A stretch of 64,000 bases of DNA, from NCBI GenBank assembly GCA_026315105.1, contig CM048748.1, positions 480,961,150 through 481,025,149 of the forward strand. The letters are read 5' to 3'. Source of the DNA: Locusta migratoria (taxonomy: Eukaryota; Arthropoda; Insecta; Orthoptera; Acrididae). Under the pieces are notes generated by a model. The model worked only from the letters and a program-made list of their open reading frames with translations. It had not been told where the DNA came from and searched no databases. The translations under genes and the position numbers were made by a program. The first letter of the stretch is position 1. Each line of letters starts with the position of its first letter. Shown one piece after another: positions 44,938-58,703 of this stretch.

Positions 44938-47900
44938 TTTAATTTGGTTCTATTATAAACACGAAAATTGGGACAAAGTAAAGTTTCTAACGAGACTCGA
45001 ACCCTGTTCCTCCCACTGCTAACGTGATGTCCGTCAGCGCACGACCAGTCTCACAGTTGGTGAGAAAAAATTATTATTATTATTCATCTTAGGATCTTCT
45101 GATAGCTTTTACACCTGATGCGTCATTAGGTGTCATTTCATTATAACTAGCTGAATTCACTACGTCGCTCAGTTTTCACGCATCCCTGTGTTCATGACGT
45201 CATATCTCCAGAACTATGTCTGATACATTGATGTTCAAATGTTTTCATCTTCCGTAACTTCCGGGTAAGGATTTCTCGCACGGATTCGCGGTTAGTCTGC
45301 AATTCACCCGCTATCATGCGCCCAGTTAGTCGACGATGCCCTCACTTTCTCAATGTTTTCGTCACTGACGGCGGTCGCCGTTCGCCCGCTACGAGGATTG
45401 TCAGGCACACTTTCCCGGCCTCCTCGAAAACGGGCGAAACGCTTCGACACACACTTCATGGACCGTGCGAGCATCGCATGCGTTCCTTTGTTCGTTAATT
45501 GTCCCGCTCTCAGGTCAGAACCAACACAGTAAAGAAGCGCGTAGTCCAACAGCCGCGTGGCCTGGAGCGCCAAATTACGGATCGCACGGCCTCCCACGTC
45601 GGAGGTTCGAATCCTCCCTCGGGCATGGATGTGTGTGCTGTCCTTGGTTAGTTTAAGTAGTTTGTAGGTCTAGTAGTTTGGTCCCATAGAATTACAAGCA
45701 AACATCGCCCACCAGACCACAGACCACGGCACAAACACGATGCTCGACACCGGCCGCTAGCAGCGTTGTCAACCGCTGTGTTGCCCGGCTGGCTTCACAC
45801 ACCGAACTTCATTGTCAGAGGTCGAATGTTTGTTCGTATTTCACGCGCTGCCGTAGTGTTCGACCCATTATGATGAAGCTTTGTCACGGCAATACTGCTT
45901 TCATTTTCCCCGAAGATTATAGGCGTAATTACATCAATGTAGCCGGCCGCGGTGGCCGAGGGGACTGAGACGCTCCAGTCACGGTCTGCACGGCCTCTAC
46001 GGTCGGGGGTTCGAATCCCCCCTCGGGCATGGATATTTGTGCCGTCCTAGTTCGTAAGTAGTTGATAAGTAGTTTGTAAGTTTAGGGACTGATAACCCCG
46101 TAGTTAAGTCCCATAAGCTTAACAAACATTTGAACATTTGATTTGGTTCTATTATAAACACGAAAATTGGGACAAAGTAAAGTTTCTAACGAGACTCGAA
46201 CCCTGTTCCTCCCACTGCTAACGTGATGTCCGTCAGCGCACGACCAGTCTCACAGTTGGTGAGAAAAAATTATTATTATTATTCATCTTAGGATCTTCTG
46301 ATAGCTTTTACACCTGATGCGTCATTAGGTGTCATTTCATTATAACTAGCTGAATTCACTACGTCGCTCAGTTTTCACGCATCCCTGTGTTCATGACGTC
46401 ATATCTCCAGAACTATGTCTGATACATTGATGTTCAAATGTTTTCATCTTCCGTAACTTCCGGGTAAGGATTTCTCGCACGGATTCGCGGTTAGTCTGCA
46501 ATTCACCCGCTATCATGCGCCCAGTTAGTCGACGATGCCCTCACTTTCTCAATGTTTTCGTCACTGACGGCGGTCGCCGTTCGCCCGCTACGAGGATTGT
46601 CAGGCACACTTTCCCGGCCTCCTCGAAAACGGGCGAAACGCTTCGACACACACTTCATGGACCGTGCGAGCATCGCATGCGTTCCTTTGTTCGTTAATTG
46701 TCCCGCTCTCAGGTCAGAACCAACACAGTAAAGAAGCGCGTAGTCCAACAGCCGCGTGGCCTGGAGCGCCAAATTACGGATCGCACGGCCTCCCACGTCG
46801 GAGGTTCGAATCCTCCCTCGGGCATGGATGTGTGTGCTGTCCTTGGTTAGTTTAAGTAGTTTGTAGGTCTAGTAGTTTGGTCCCATAGAATTACAAGCAA
46901 ACATCGCCCACCAGACCACAGACCACGGCACAAACACGATGCTCGACACCGGCCGCTAGCAGCGTTGTCAACCGCTGTGTTGCCCGGCTGGCTTCACACA
47001 CCGAACTTCATTGTCAGAGGTCGAATGTTTGTTCGTATTTCACGCGCTGCCGTAGTGTTCGACCCATTATGATGAAGCTTTGTCACGGCAATACTGCTTT
47101 CATTTTCCCCGAAGATTATAGGCGTAATTACATCAATGTAGCCGGCCGCGGTGGCCGAGGGGACTGAGACGCTCCAGTCACGGTCTGCACGGCCTCTACG
47201 GTCGGGGGTTCGAATCCCCCCTCGGGCATGGATATTTGTGCCGTCCTAGTTCGTAAGTAGTTGATAAGTAGTTTGTAAGTTTAGGGACTGATAACCCCGT
47301 AGTTAAGTCCCATAAGCTTAACAAACATTTGAACATTTGATTTGGTTCTATTATAAACACGAAAATTGGGACAAAGTAAAGTTTCTAACGAGACTCGAAC
47401 CCTGTTCCTCCCACTGCTAACGTGATGTCCGTCAGCGCACGACCAGTCTCACAGTTGGTGAGAAAAAATTATTATTATTATTCATCTTAGGATCTTCTGA
47501 TAGCTTTTACACCTGATGCGTCATTAGGTGTCAACGTTAACGTCTTTGGCAAGCATTGTATTCAGTATGTTGAATCGTGTTACGTACAACATATCGATTA
47601 TCAAAAGTATTGTAACCCATGTGACAAAAAAGCGTCTCAGAAGCTATAAGAGAAACGTTGATGTTCATCTGTTCCCTATTTCAGGTTGTATGCTTGAAAT
47701 CAGCAAATGTCTTGAATTACATACTAAAGTAATCTATGTTCTTCTTCACTGTTCAAGCTATCTCCATACCCAATGTTATCAAAATTGGTTAAGCGGTTTA
47801 GTCGTGAAAATAATTATAATATTATAGTATGGATTTATTTTCTTAAAGGATGGGTAGGTGACCATTCTTAGCCTTTGAAAGAAACCATCGTGATATTTGC

Positions 47901-50900
47901 GTCGAATGATTTACGGAAATCACAAAAAACGTAAATCAGGATGGCTACAGGCGGGTTTGAACTGCCGTCCTCCTGAATACGACTGCAGTCTGTGACAACT
48001 GCGCCAAGTCTCACGGAGTTTTGAGAGGAGCTGATATGTCACACAAGATGGTGGCAACCGTTGAAACTGCCAAAGTTTTAATCGAGCGTCTACTTGTTCA
48101 ACGAAAAGCGACTGTTCCACATTGGAACTACGCCAGTACGGGCAACCTCCGTCTGAAAAGAGTTACTGCGTCTCAACCGGATGTCTCTGGGGCCTTTCTC
48201 CCCACGTAGTTGGCAGCGGCTGTATATTTTGAAGTGGGAAGGCTACCCTAGTATAGCGCCATCCGGCCCATAAAAGACGTGTCGAAACGTCCGCTCCATT
48301 CGGTTTGAGCTTCCAAGAAGATTTGCAGGTTCAGTTGGCTTCACCGTTGTGCCACAGCTCGCTGTAGGCAAATAGCATCACGCAGTTAATAGCAGTTTAC
48401 TTCTTCGTTGGTGCCGACAGACCACAGCATTGTCGCCAATTTTTCCACTCCGGGAACTCTTTCTCGCAGTCCAACTGCAAATCAACGTCTCCAGCCGAAG
48501 TCATAAAATTCATGTAAATCTCTCGGTAGATGTTGTTATCCATAGTTCTGCATTCTCTGTCTCCGACTGCACTCTCTGTCCGATTTAATGGTGTGTCTGG
48601 CTATGGTTTCAGTACATGTTCGCTGTGTCAATTATCTTTGTGTACAGTAAGTGAAGGTTGCCCTCTGGTAAGTTTTATGTTTCGCACCGTTATGATATTA
48701 GAATAAGTATGTCTTCATTTCTGTTGCTCCTTAGTTGTTTTTGATTAATTTTGCAATTTCCTCAGTAATTTTCTAGTATCCAAACATATCAGATACCCGC
48801 TGCAAGTAGGAACGTTAGCGAGCCTTATGTGGTCTGATACTGGCTAGGTAGTCGGTTAAAACTCCTGCTGGCCTGTTAATACTTAGCGCGCCTGAGAACC
48901 GGGACAAACACCTTTTATTTTCACATCTTGGGAATGCAGGAGCTGTGAAAGACAACTGGGCGACGTACCACAATTGTTCACATTTCACGCATCACCATTC
49001 ATGTTCTGATACCTGCACACCCTCCAAAGTATCACGTAATGAAAGACTTATTGAATATAGTAATGAGTGGCGTGCGTGACCAAAATAAATAAATAAATAA
49101 AAAAGTAACATCACAATCGGAGATCTAACTGAAGACATAAATGATCAGTAACAAATGAGCATTGATGTTCGGCAAGAAGTCAACCTGCACCACTTAAAAC
49201 TGACCATTCCATTATACGATAGAAGCAAGTGTTTATTGATTTCCTATTTCCAGTTGTTTCCATCAGCCAATATGCCGAGGACGATATCTGCAAACAGCCT
49301 CACAGAGCTCCCGTCATTATGTACTAGAATCTATTTTTACAAAGTTATTCTTTTAATTGATCTTTTAAAATTCTCTTAGAAACAAAATTTACATAATTAT
49401 ATAACCATTTTCATTCTATACCATCATGCACATGGCTTCTTATTATTTTTTTTAAATAATCGCTGGTAAAATGAAAAAACTGATCATTCAATAATCACCA
49501 TTCTAAATAACAACATTAAGCTATACAGTGAAATATTCTTAACGCACCACTAGAACGTATTCGGAAGTTCAAAAGATGTTACAGAATCCGATATGCACTT
49601 GTCATATTCTAACGCGAATATTGATGCTTGCTGTAGTGCAATTTTGCATAAACTTACAACTGATTTTTATTGCGCACTAGCTTTCTAACAGTGTACCTGT
49701 GGCTCCTGCATGGAAGAACCTAACATTAAGTCGCGTAGAAGTCAGCAAGACTTAAGATATGTTTTTATAACATTAAGATATGTTTTTATAACATTACTTA
49801 AACAAACTCAGATTACATCTCAAAAATGTTCAAATCTTTGTAGAGATTATGGAACTTAACCACAGGGTCATCAGTCCCTAAACTTACAAACTACTTATAA
49901 CTAGCCAATACTAAAGACGGCACAAACATCCATGCCCGAGGGGGGATTCGAACCCCCGACCGTAGTGGCCGTGGAGAATGTGACTGGCGCGCCGCAGACC
50001 ACTCGGCCACTGTAGCCGGCTTACATCTGCTGTAAGAAAAACGTATCTCTCTATATTACTAGTAAGGTCAAACTAGGTACAAATTTGGCGTCACTTGCTA
50101 CTGAAAGTAAAAACGATTTTAGTGTATTTAATTTATTTAACAAAGAATTCGTATTGATTGAATTTCACAAGAATTCAGGTTTGTTAGGAACAGAAATTGT
50201 TAGGAACAGAAATTACAACAAAAAAATCATAGAAACTTTATCCCTAATTTTTAAATGAATTTTAAAAGAAATTGGCACTCGGCAAAATGATGAAACACTG
50301 CACCTAACTTTACTTTAAATTGACAAAGCTACAGATAAGTTCGAGGCTGTCACACTAAATGTGTGATTTTTTGTTGCCTAAGCATGAATGTTGCACACAG
50401 TATCGTTCGTTGAGATGGCTGCAAACTGGTGTGCTGTCGTTGAAAATCAACCTAACTTGCCTGACTGGATTAACTTAAGTTGATCGAAATACTTTTTATG
50501 TCTGATTGATGTTGAGAACACCTAACACATCGTACGGGGGTGGTGCGCTGATTGCATGAATCAACCCACCGAGATGTCACTATAATTCGCCCACAGACGT
50601 AAACTGTTTCACTCTGTCCTTATTCGCGTCAGACAAGAAGTGCCTGACCAACACAGCGAGCCGCGGTGGAGTAGCCGAACGGTGTAAAGCGTCTCGCTGT
50701 GGATCGCGCGGCTGCTTGCCGTGGAGGTTCGATCCTCCCTGGGGAATGGGTGTGTGTGTTTGTCCGTAGGTTAGTTTACCTAGGTTTAAGTAGTTTATAA
50801 ACTACGGACTGATGACCACGCAGTTTGGTCCGATAGGTTTACATACACTTGAACAACACAGCGAATATCGCACAATCTGATAACTCTCAAACAAGAATTA

Positions 50901-51135
50901 ATTTCAGATCTGCTTTCCACATAGCTGCTCTTTCCAGTATAATATTGAAAATGAGTCTCCTCTGTCACTCACTATGTCCACGCTCAGAGTGTTCGCTGTC
51001 CGTCAACACGGAGACCCAGAGTGCCACTGGCACGCACAGCCTGTACCTCCCCACTTTTGTCCCGCTCTCTTCGCCACGTCACGCCTCCACGTCAGCATCC
51101 CTTAGCCTACCCGAGCTGCGCTATTCTTCGCCTTA

Positions 51136-53594
51136 GGGTACGGCCATAGTGGGCCGCTCCACGCTTCCTGCTTGCCGGCAGGGAGGCGGTTGGAATACCC
51201 AGTGAGTGATCCCTTTGGGGTGGCCATAGTGCACCCGCGCGGCCGCCTCAGCTCGCTCACGTCGCTTTCACAGGCGCGTGCAGGAAAGAATTTATGTTTC
51301 TTGTTCCGCTCTCAGCTCGCGGGTGCCGAGGTCTCAACGCTGTGCGCTGCGCGTCGCGTTTAATGGGAGCTAATAAAGACGCGTTTATCTCAAAAGTGTT
51401 GAATGAAAGGTCGTTAATTCACTGTAGCAGAATTTTATTGAACTTTTGTAGACTCGCACAACCGGTTTTGTAATGTCTTTTTAATTGCATCTTGTTGTTC
51501 ATATTAGTGCAAGAATACCAGTACTTTAATATAGCAAACAACTAGACATTCAAAATAATTTACGTGTAGAATGGTTATTTAGCTCATAACATGAAATTGA
51601 CTTCTCTGCTAAAGGTTTCACGAAAAATTGGCTTTTTTAGTGAGCCACTAACACGAGGCTACTTCATTCTTAATTACTTTGCTGCAATTTCATGTCAATT
51701 TATCTTACCAAAACTTTTTTGGTTCGTGAACAGTATAAAATGTCGGTATGTGATTAGGAACCTTGACAGTGAAATAATTGTAACTGCTGTCCTACTATAA
51801 TGTCAAAATACATACATTGCGACAGATGGTACACTGTCAGTTACAGGGTAATTTCAAGTAAAAACCGTCTTGGTTGCAAAGTGGTGTTATTTATTACCAT
51901 TGACGCGTTCTGCCCTCACAGCAGGCCATCATCTTACCTGCATGACAAATGTTACACAAGAATTACTACAACATTTAAAGTAGTGAAACAGGGGCTTTTG
52001 TATCAATTTGCGTAACGTTTGTCATGCAGATAATGTGATGATACCCTGCTGAGGGCGAAAGGCGTCATTGGTAATTAATAAAACCACTTTGCAACCAAGA
52101 CTGTTTTTACTTGAAATTAAAATTTGACTGGTTGCTGTATCATCCACACCATGGACTATAGAAAGCCTTATATAGTTACTTTGTATATTGAGGTTATAGG
52201 GCAGCAGTTGCAACTTATTCCCTGTCGTGATGTAACAGTTACTACCCCATACCAGCAACTAGTGAGTCCAGTTTTGGCATTTTATGCAATTTGCGATCAG
52301 AACATTTTTTTTTTTTCGTCATCATCATCCATGGATGGTGCCAAGTTCTAACAGCAGTTACGTTATAGCACCACTGATTTACTTGCATTAAACTCAACTA
52401 GAAAGAAGATGCACTTAAGCTGCACATACGAACTGCATATTACAACTTAACAGTGCCGTTGAAAACATCTTTAATGTCCCCCCCCCGCTCTTGTTTTTTT
52501 GCGGAGAAAGTCTAATTAAATATTGATTCAGAGGAAAAATGCTGCAGCGCCTTGGATACCATTTAGACGCTTGCTATTGGATCCTGTCAAAAATTCTTCT
52601 GGTAATTTTAGTCTTCCCATTTCTATTGCATGTTGGAAGGGGCATTCAACACAAACACTAGCATTCTCTTTTCCTTAGAACCCTACAGTTACCATTATGA
52701 ACTTGCAAATTTTCCGTCAGTGACAGCTAGCAATCCAATATTTGTAACTATAATACATACAACCAGATTTACTGTCCTTTTTTTATCCGATCTTGTATGC
52801 TATCATTATTTTAAAACGAGTTAGAGAACTGGCATGTCCCAGATCAACTTTGCTATTTGTTAAAGTTATTTTCTGTTGGCTCGGGCATGTGCTTTATTAC
52901 GAAGGTTGACTGACTGAGCTGCAGGCTAGAGGCTCAGTAGTTGAGCACACGGCGCGCCGAAGGAGAGCGCGCGGCACTAGCGCCCCCAAATTTCAACACC
53001 CAGTTCGCAATACTGGAGCGATGTATCGCTTTCTATTCAGGTTTAAAAACAATTTCACAATGTTGGCTACATTTCATACGCAGTAATGTATAACCTACAG
53101 TTAACCAAACGAAAAGTAGTCAGCGACTATATTTTTCACTGCAAAAGCTTCAAATGTTATGCGATAGGTTAACTGGAAATTAAGTATCGTAATAACTAAG
53201 GCGAATACCGGAAAAACATACACTCCGTTATGAAGCTGTTGTGTTAGCCTGCAAGATGTGCGAAACTCAGTGAGGTACGACTATTAGTTTCCTCAGAATC
53301 GAGTGAGAAGTATCCTACGTCAAGGAAAACGCACAAAACCGGGAGAGGTGGTTTTTATTTTTTTACAGCAGAAGGAGAATTTTTATCGAAAAACTGACAC
53401 CGGAGTGCGACGTAGCTTTGTTTCATACACATGCAGTAATTTTTTCAGAAAGAAAATGGAAAAGTAATTTTGGTCATGTATTGGCATCAGCCGGCGCGCT
53501 GTGGCCACCACCAGCTGCCATCGCGCCGTTGCAGCGCGCGCGGTCCGACCGCGGCCGAGCAGCGAGCGGGGAGCCGTCCACTACGGCCGTACCC
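51136..53594. mobile_element. Harbinger-like DNA transposon (copy 2)
   Basis: Duplicate of 34521-36982, with one more T and four fewer C in two homopolymers. The right flank keeps 13 bases absent from copy 1. Confidence 0.65.
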
Positions 53595-53955
53595 TTAGGC
53601 GCGTTCAACTGGCCAATTACGGACCTGCTACTACCGCGTTTAGGCTCATCTCCGCTTCCGGGGTCACCTGCCGCTACGTAGACTCGCGCCCGCGAATAAC
53701 GTAGTATTGCACCATATTTTAAAACCACATGAAATACCGTTGCCAAGTACCGTCTGCCATAGCATGTAAATGGTAATTGTAACCAAAATATTCCCTCACT
53801 GTGTGTGTCTGCTTCAGCGTCGAAAAACGCTAACTATTGTACTTGCGATCTAATGCTGTACTTGGAATAATAACTTATTTAAAAGCAATAAATGAATTAA
53901 TTGACCCATCAGATATTTGCTTGTAAGCAACACGTACTGTTTTAAAGGTCCGAAT

Positions 53956-56900
53956 ATGTACATCTACATCTACATACATACTCCGCAATTCACCGTAAGG
54001 TGCGTGGCGGAGGGTACACTGTACCACTACTAGGTATTTCCTTTCCTATTCCACTCCCAAATTGAACGAGGAAAAAAAGAATGCCTATATGCCTCCGTAC
54101 GAGCCCTAATTTCTCTTATCTTGTCTTTGTGATCTTTACGCGAAATGTAAGTAGGCGGCAGCAAGATCTTACTACACTCAACTTCAAATTCCGGCCCTCT
54201 AAATTTACTTAACAGAAATTCACGAAAAGAACGTTGTCTTTCTTCCAGCGATCCCCAATTTAGTTGCCGGAGCATTTCCGTGACACTCGCGCATTGGTCG
54301 AACCTACCGGTAAATCTAGCTGCTCGCCTCTGAACCGCCTCTATGTCCTCCTTCAAACCGATCTGCTGCGGGTCCCAAATACTTGAGGAATACTCAAGAC
54401 GTCGTCGTACAAGCGTTTTATACGCGGTCTCCTTTACAGATGAAGTACATCTTCCCAAAATTTTCCCAATAAACCGAAGTCGGCTGTCCGCCTTACTCAC
54501 AACTGTCCTTACATGCTCGTTCCGTTTCATATCGCTCTGCAATGTTACGCCTAGATATTTGAACGACGCGACAGCATCAAGAAGCTCACTACTAATGCTG
54601 TATTCGAACATTATAGGATTGTTTTTTCTACTCATGCGCATCACCTTACATTTTTCTACATTGAGAGCTAGCTGCCATTCTTCGCACCAACTAGAACTTT
54701 TGTCTAAGTCATCCTGTATGCTATTACAGCCAGTTACAGACGACACCCTCCCATACACCACAGTATCATCAGCAAACAGCCGCAAATTACAACTTACTCT
54801 GTCCATCAGATCAAATTCAAATGTTCAAATGTTTGTAAAGCTTATGGGACTTAACTACGGGGTCATCAGTCCCTAAACTTACAAACTACTTATGAACTAC
54901 TTACAAACTAGGACGGCACAAATATCCATGCCGAGGGGGGATTCGAACCCCCGACCGTAGTGGCCTCCATCAGATCATTTATATAGATAGAAAATAATAG
55001 CGCTCCTATCACACTCCTCTGGGGCACGCCTGACGATACATTCGTCCCTGATGAACACTCGCCGTCGAGAACAACGTACTGCGTTCTATTACTTAGGAAG
55101 TCTTCCAGCCAGTCACAAATCTGTGAACCTATTCCATAAGCTCGTATCTTCGTTAGCAGTCTGCAGTGTGGCACCGCGTCGAACGCCTTTTTGAAGTCGA
55201 GAAAAACACAATCCGCCTGTTGCCCTCCATCCATGGCTCGCAAGATGTCATGTGAGAAAAGGGCAAGCTGAGTTTCACATGAACGATGTTTCCTAAACCC
55301 GTGCTGATTCATGGAAAGAAGCTTTTCCGTTTCAAGGAAATTTATTCTGTTCGAACTGAGAATATGCTCTAAAATTCTACATGAAACTGATGTCAACGAT
55401 ATTGGCCTGTAATTTTGTGGGTCAGTTCTCTTTCCTTTCTTATAAACGGGAGTCACCTGCGCTTTTTTCCAATCACTAGGAACTTTGCGCTGAATTAAAT
55501 ATTCGCGATAAATGCAAGCTAAGTAGGGGGCCAATGCCGCTGAATAGTCTTTGTAAAACGGAACTGGTATTCCATCCGGACCAGCAGACTTTTTCGTATT
55601 TAGCTCTCTCAGCTGCTTCTCTACACCGGAAATGCCTATTGCATGTCCCCCATTTCGGAATTAGTACGTTGATGAAATGATGGTACATTTGTGCGGTCCT
55701 CCTGCGTGAAAGATTTCTTAAAGGTTAAATTTAGAACTTCAGCTTTCCGTTTGCTTCCTTCTATTATTGCCCCGGAATGATCAACGAATGACTGGACAGT
55801 GGGCTTTGACCCGCTTATCGCTTTTACATGGGACCAGAATTTTTTCGGGTTCTCGAAAAGATCTTTTGCTAAGATATGACTGATAATTATTGTATGCCTC
55901 GCGCATTGATCTTTTTATAGACGTACGAATCTCTACTAACTTTTGCCTGTCATCATTTGCGTGTTCTTTTTTGAATCGCGAGTGCAACAGCCTTTGCTTT
56001 CTCAGCAGCTTTGTAACATTATTATTATACCACGGTGGATCTTTTCAATCCTTAATCGTCTTTACTGGCACATATTTCTCTAACCCTTTATTAACAATGC
56101 ACTTAAATTTTGTCCACAATCCCTCTACATCCATAGTCCCGGAATTAAACGATGGCCATTCATTTTTTAAGTGCGATCGTAACATTTGCTTATCGGCTCT
56201 TCCCAACAAAAACAAGCTCCTAGCCTTCTTGATTGGTTTATGAACTTTGTTCACCATCGACGCTATGACGATATCATGATCACTAATTCCTGTCTCTACA
56301 CAGACATCGTTAATAAGGTCGGGCCTGTTTGTGGCTATAAGGTCTAGAATATTTCCATTGCACATGGGTTGCCGGTTTAACTGCTCAAGACAGTTTTCGG
56401 AGAATGTGTCCAAAAGTAGCTCGCAAGACTGCTTGTTTGTACCGCCTGAAATGTAACTAGCGAGGTCCCAATCTATACTCTTAAGGTTGAAGTCTCCTCC
56501 GACTAATATTACATGGCCCGGATACCTATGCACTACCTGCTGTAGACTTTCTTTGAATGACTCTAAAACTGCTACAGCAGCACTGAGGGGCCGGTAAAAA
56601 CACCCAACTATTAACTTCTTTTAGAACTGTTATACGTGCCCAGATAACTTCACAGTTACTTTCAACTTCGATCTCAGTAGAAACAATATCTTTGTCCACA
56701 GCGATGAACACTCCTCCTCCAGTTGTATCCGATCTATCTTTCCGATATACATTCCACGCTTCTCTAAATATTTCTGAGCGCAATAACTTCCATGCAGTGC
56801 GGCAAATTCGGGAACTTTGTTTCTAATACTCTATAAGTTCGCGGCTAATATTTTGATGTTCGAATTTTTGTTCCGTGGGTGGCTTGAATTCGCTCTTTGA

Positions 56901-57500
56901 ATGCTGACAGGCGAGTGCTCATCAGAGTTAGCGCCTAGCCTAAAAAAACCCATGTGCACTCCACAAGTACTCTGCTACCCGAGTAGCCGCTTCCTTAGTG
57001 TAGTGCACCCCTGATCTATCTAGGGACACCCTACAATTCCCCACCCGATAACGCAGATCCATAAATCTGCAGCCATGACTGTCACAGAGTCGGCGAAGTC
57101 TCTGGTTCAGACCCTCCAAACCAAAGGACCCCGATCAACCCTGGGAACAATGCTACAAATCGACAGCTCTGCTTGCACCCCGCGTGCGAATGCAGCAGCC
57201 TTCACCAATCCCGCCCGCCAGCCGCTCATAGTACCTGATGATATCGTCAGAACCCAAGTGACAAGCGTCATTGGTGCCGACGTGAGCTACGACTTGCAGT
57301 CGACTGCACCCCGTACCCTCGATAGCCGCCGGCAAGGCCGCCTCCACATCTCGGATGAGGCCCCCCGGCAGACACACCGAGTGCACGTTGGAATTCCTTC
57401 TGGATCTCGACGCTATCTGCCTAAGGGGCTCCATCACGCGCCTAACATTGGAACTCCCAATAACTAATAATCCCCTCCCCCCGTGTACCTGTAGGAATAT
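53956..57500 (-). mobile_element. CR1-like LINE interrupted by a SINE (copy 2)
   Basis: Duplicate of 37331-40875: reverse transcriptase 54030-55534 with SINE 54814-54965, endonuclease and linker 55781-56783, esterase ORF1 56965-57500. One substitution (54171) changes Arg to Ser in the C-terminal region compared with copy 1. Confidence 0.85.
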
Positions 57501-57795
57501 ATGTCTGAGTGACTTGACTCCTTACAATATTTTACACTGATCCACAACACTTACCCATGATGAAATGACTGAACATTCAAAAACGTGTACGTAGGGTTTC
57601 CATTGAGAAAAAATACTACTTTTGTGGTTGAGACACAGACAAAGTTCATGTACACAATTGCTTGCACTCGGTCTGATAGGATTTCAGTCATTTACAATAC
57701 TTCTTTTGCCTGTTTGTTTTCTGACATACAAGGAACTTTTATAAGGTCGAAATGTTCAGTGTTTAGGAAGTCTGGTAGTCAGCAGAGGTGATTAA

Positions 57796-58703
57796 GCTCA
57801 GAGAAGTGTTCCTGGAGCAACTCTTGCAATTCTTGACGTGTTGGGTGTCACATTGTCCTGCTGGAAATGCACAACTCGGTCGGAAAACATATGTGGACTT
57901 TTAAGGATGTAGGTGATGAGTAGGGATGCGTAGGTACGTGTCACCTGTCAGAGTCGTATCTAGCCGTATCCGGGATCCGATATCACTCCAGCTGCTCACG
58001 TCCCACACCACCTGCTGACACGAAGGGTTCACTGATTCGTGAGGTTGTCTGCACACCCTGCACACGCTCATCTCCTCGATACAATTCGAAACGAGACTCG
58101 TCAGACCAGGCAACTTATTTCCTGTCAACAAGAGTCCTACGTCGGTGTTGACAGGCCCGGGCGATGCGTAAACCTCTGTGTCGTGCAGTCAGCGAGGGTG
58201 GACGAGTGCGCCTTCAGCTCCAGGCGCGTATCGATGATGCTTCGTCGAATGGTTCGCACGCTGACAGCTGTCGATGGCCTACCATTGAAATCTGCAGCAG
58301 TTTTCGGAAGGTTTGCATTTGTGTCACGCTGAAAGATTACTTTCAGTCGTCGTCGGTCACCGGTCTTGTTGTGTCTATCTTCGGCCTTAGCGATGGCTGG
58401 GGTTTGATGTTTCACCGGATTCACGGAGTACTCGTGAAATGGTCGTAAGGGGAAAATCCCCATCTCGTCGACACCTCGGAGATGCTGTGTCCGCGTATCG
58501 TGCGGCGAGTGTAACACCACGTTGAAACTCGCTGAAATCGCGATAACCTGCAGTAATCCATCTAACATCTGAGCCACACCCTGTGGTGATTTATAGATGT
58601 TGCCGACCGCGGCGCCGTCCTCTGAGTGTTTACGTACGTATGCGTAAACCTGTTTATATGGCTCTTCAGTGTATGTGACGTACGGTGCTGCCATCTCTAC
58701 CAC
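57796..58703 (-). mobile_element. Tc1/mariner-superfamily fossil (copy 2)
   Basis: Duplicate of 41171-42078, no difference noticed. The same Tc3_2-like helix-turn-helix reading applies. Confidence 0.5.

Larger units (their letters stand above)
30919..47533 (+). repeat. Direct duplication, copy 1, plus its tandem array
   Basis: 30919-44045 is repeated in the same orientation at 47534-60670. The offset is 16615 at the start, 16612 after a homopolymer zone and 16625 after a 13-bp indel. Differences seen by eye: T/C at 34010/50625, C/A at 37546/54171, poly-T 11/12 at about 35690, poly-C 13/9 at about 35862, and 13 extra bases in copy 2 near 53600. Copy 1 continues into the 1199-bp array (to 47533), which copy 2 lacks. 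The join at 47533/47534 lies at the palindrome ACGTTAACGT. Confidence 0.95.
43743..47533 (+). repeat. 1199-bp tandem array, about 3.2 units
   Basis: Units start at 43743, 44942 and 46141; a fourth (47340-47533) is cut after 194 bases. Units are nearly identical. Each consists of a spacer (first unit 43746-44035), an inverted segment (44046-44742) and a full SINE in plus orientation (44743-44937). The inverted segment is the reverse complement of 60853-61549, coordinates summing to 105595. The spacer also exists once in copy 2 (60371-60660). Confidence 0.95.

Noticed and set aside
43743..47533. CRISPR-like or satellite array
   Set aside because: Units are 1199 bp and made of SINE, mariner and spacer; no short repeat/spacer pattern.
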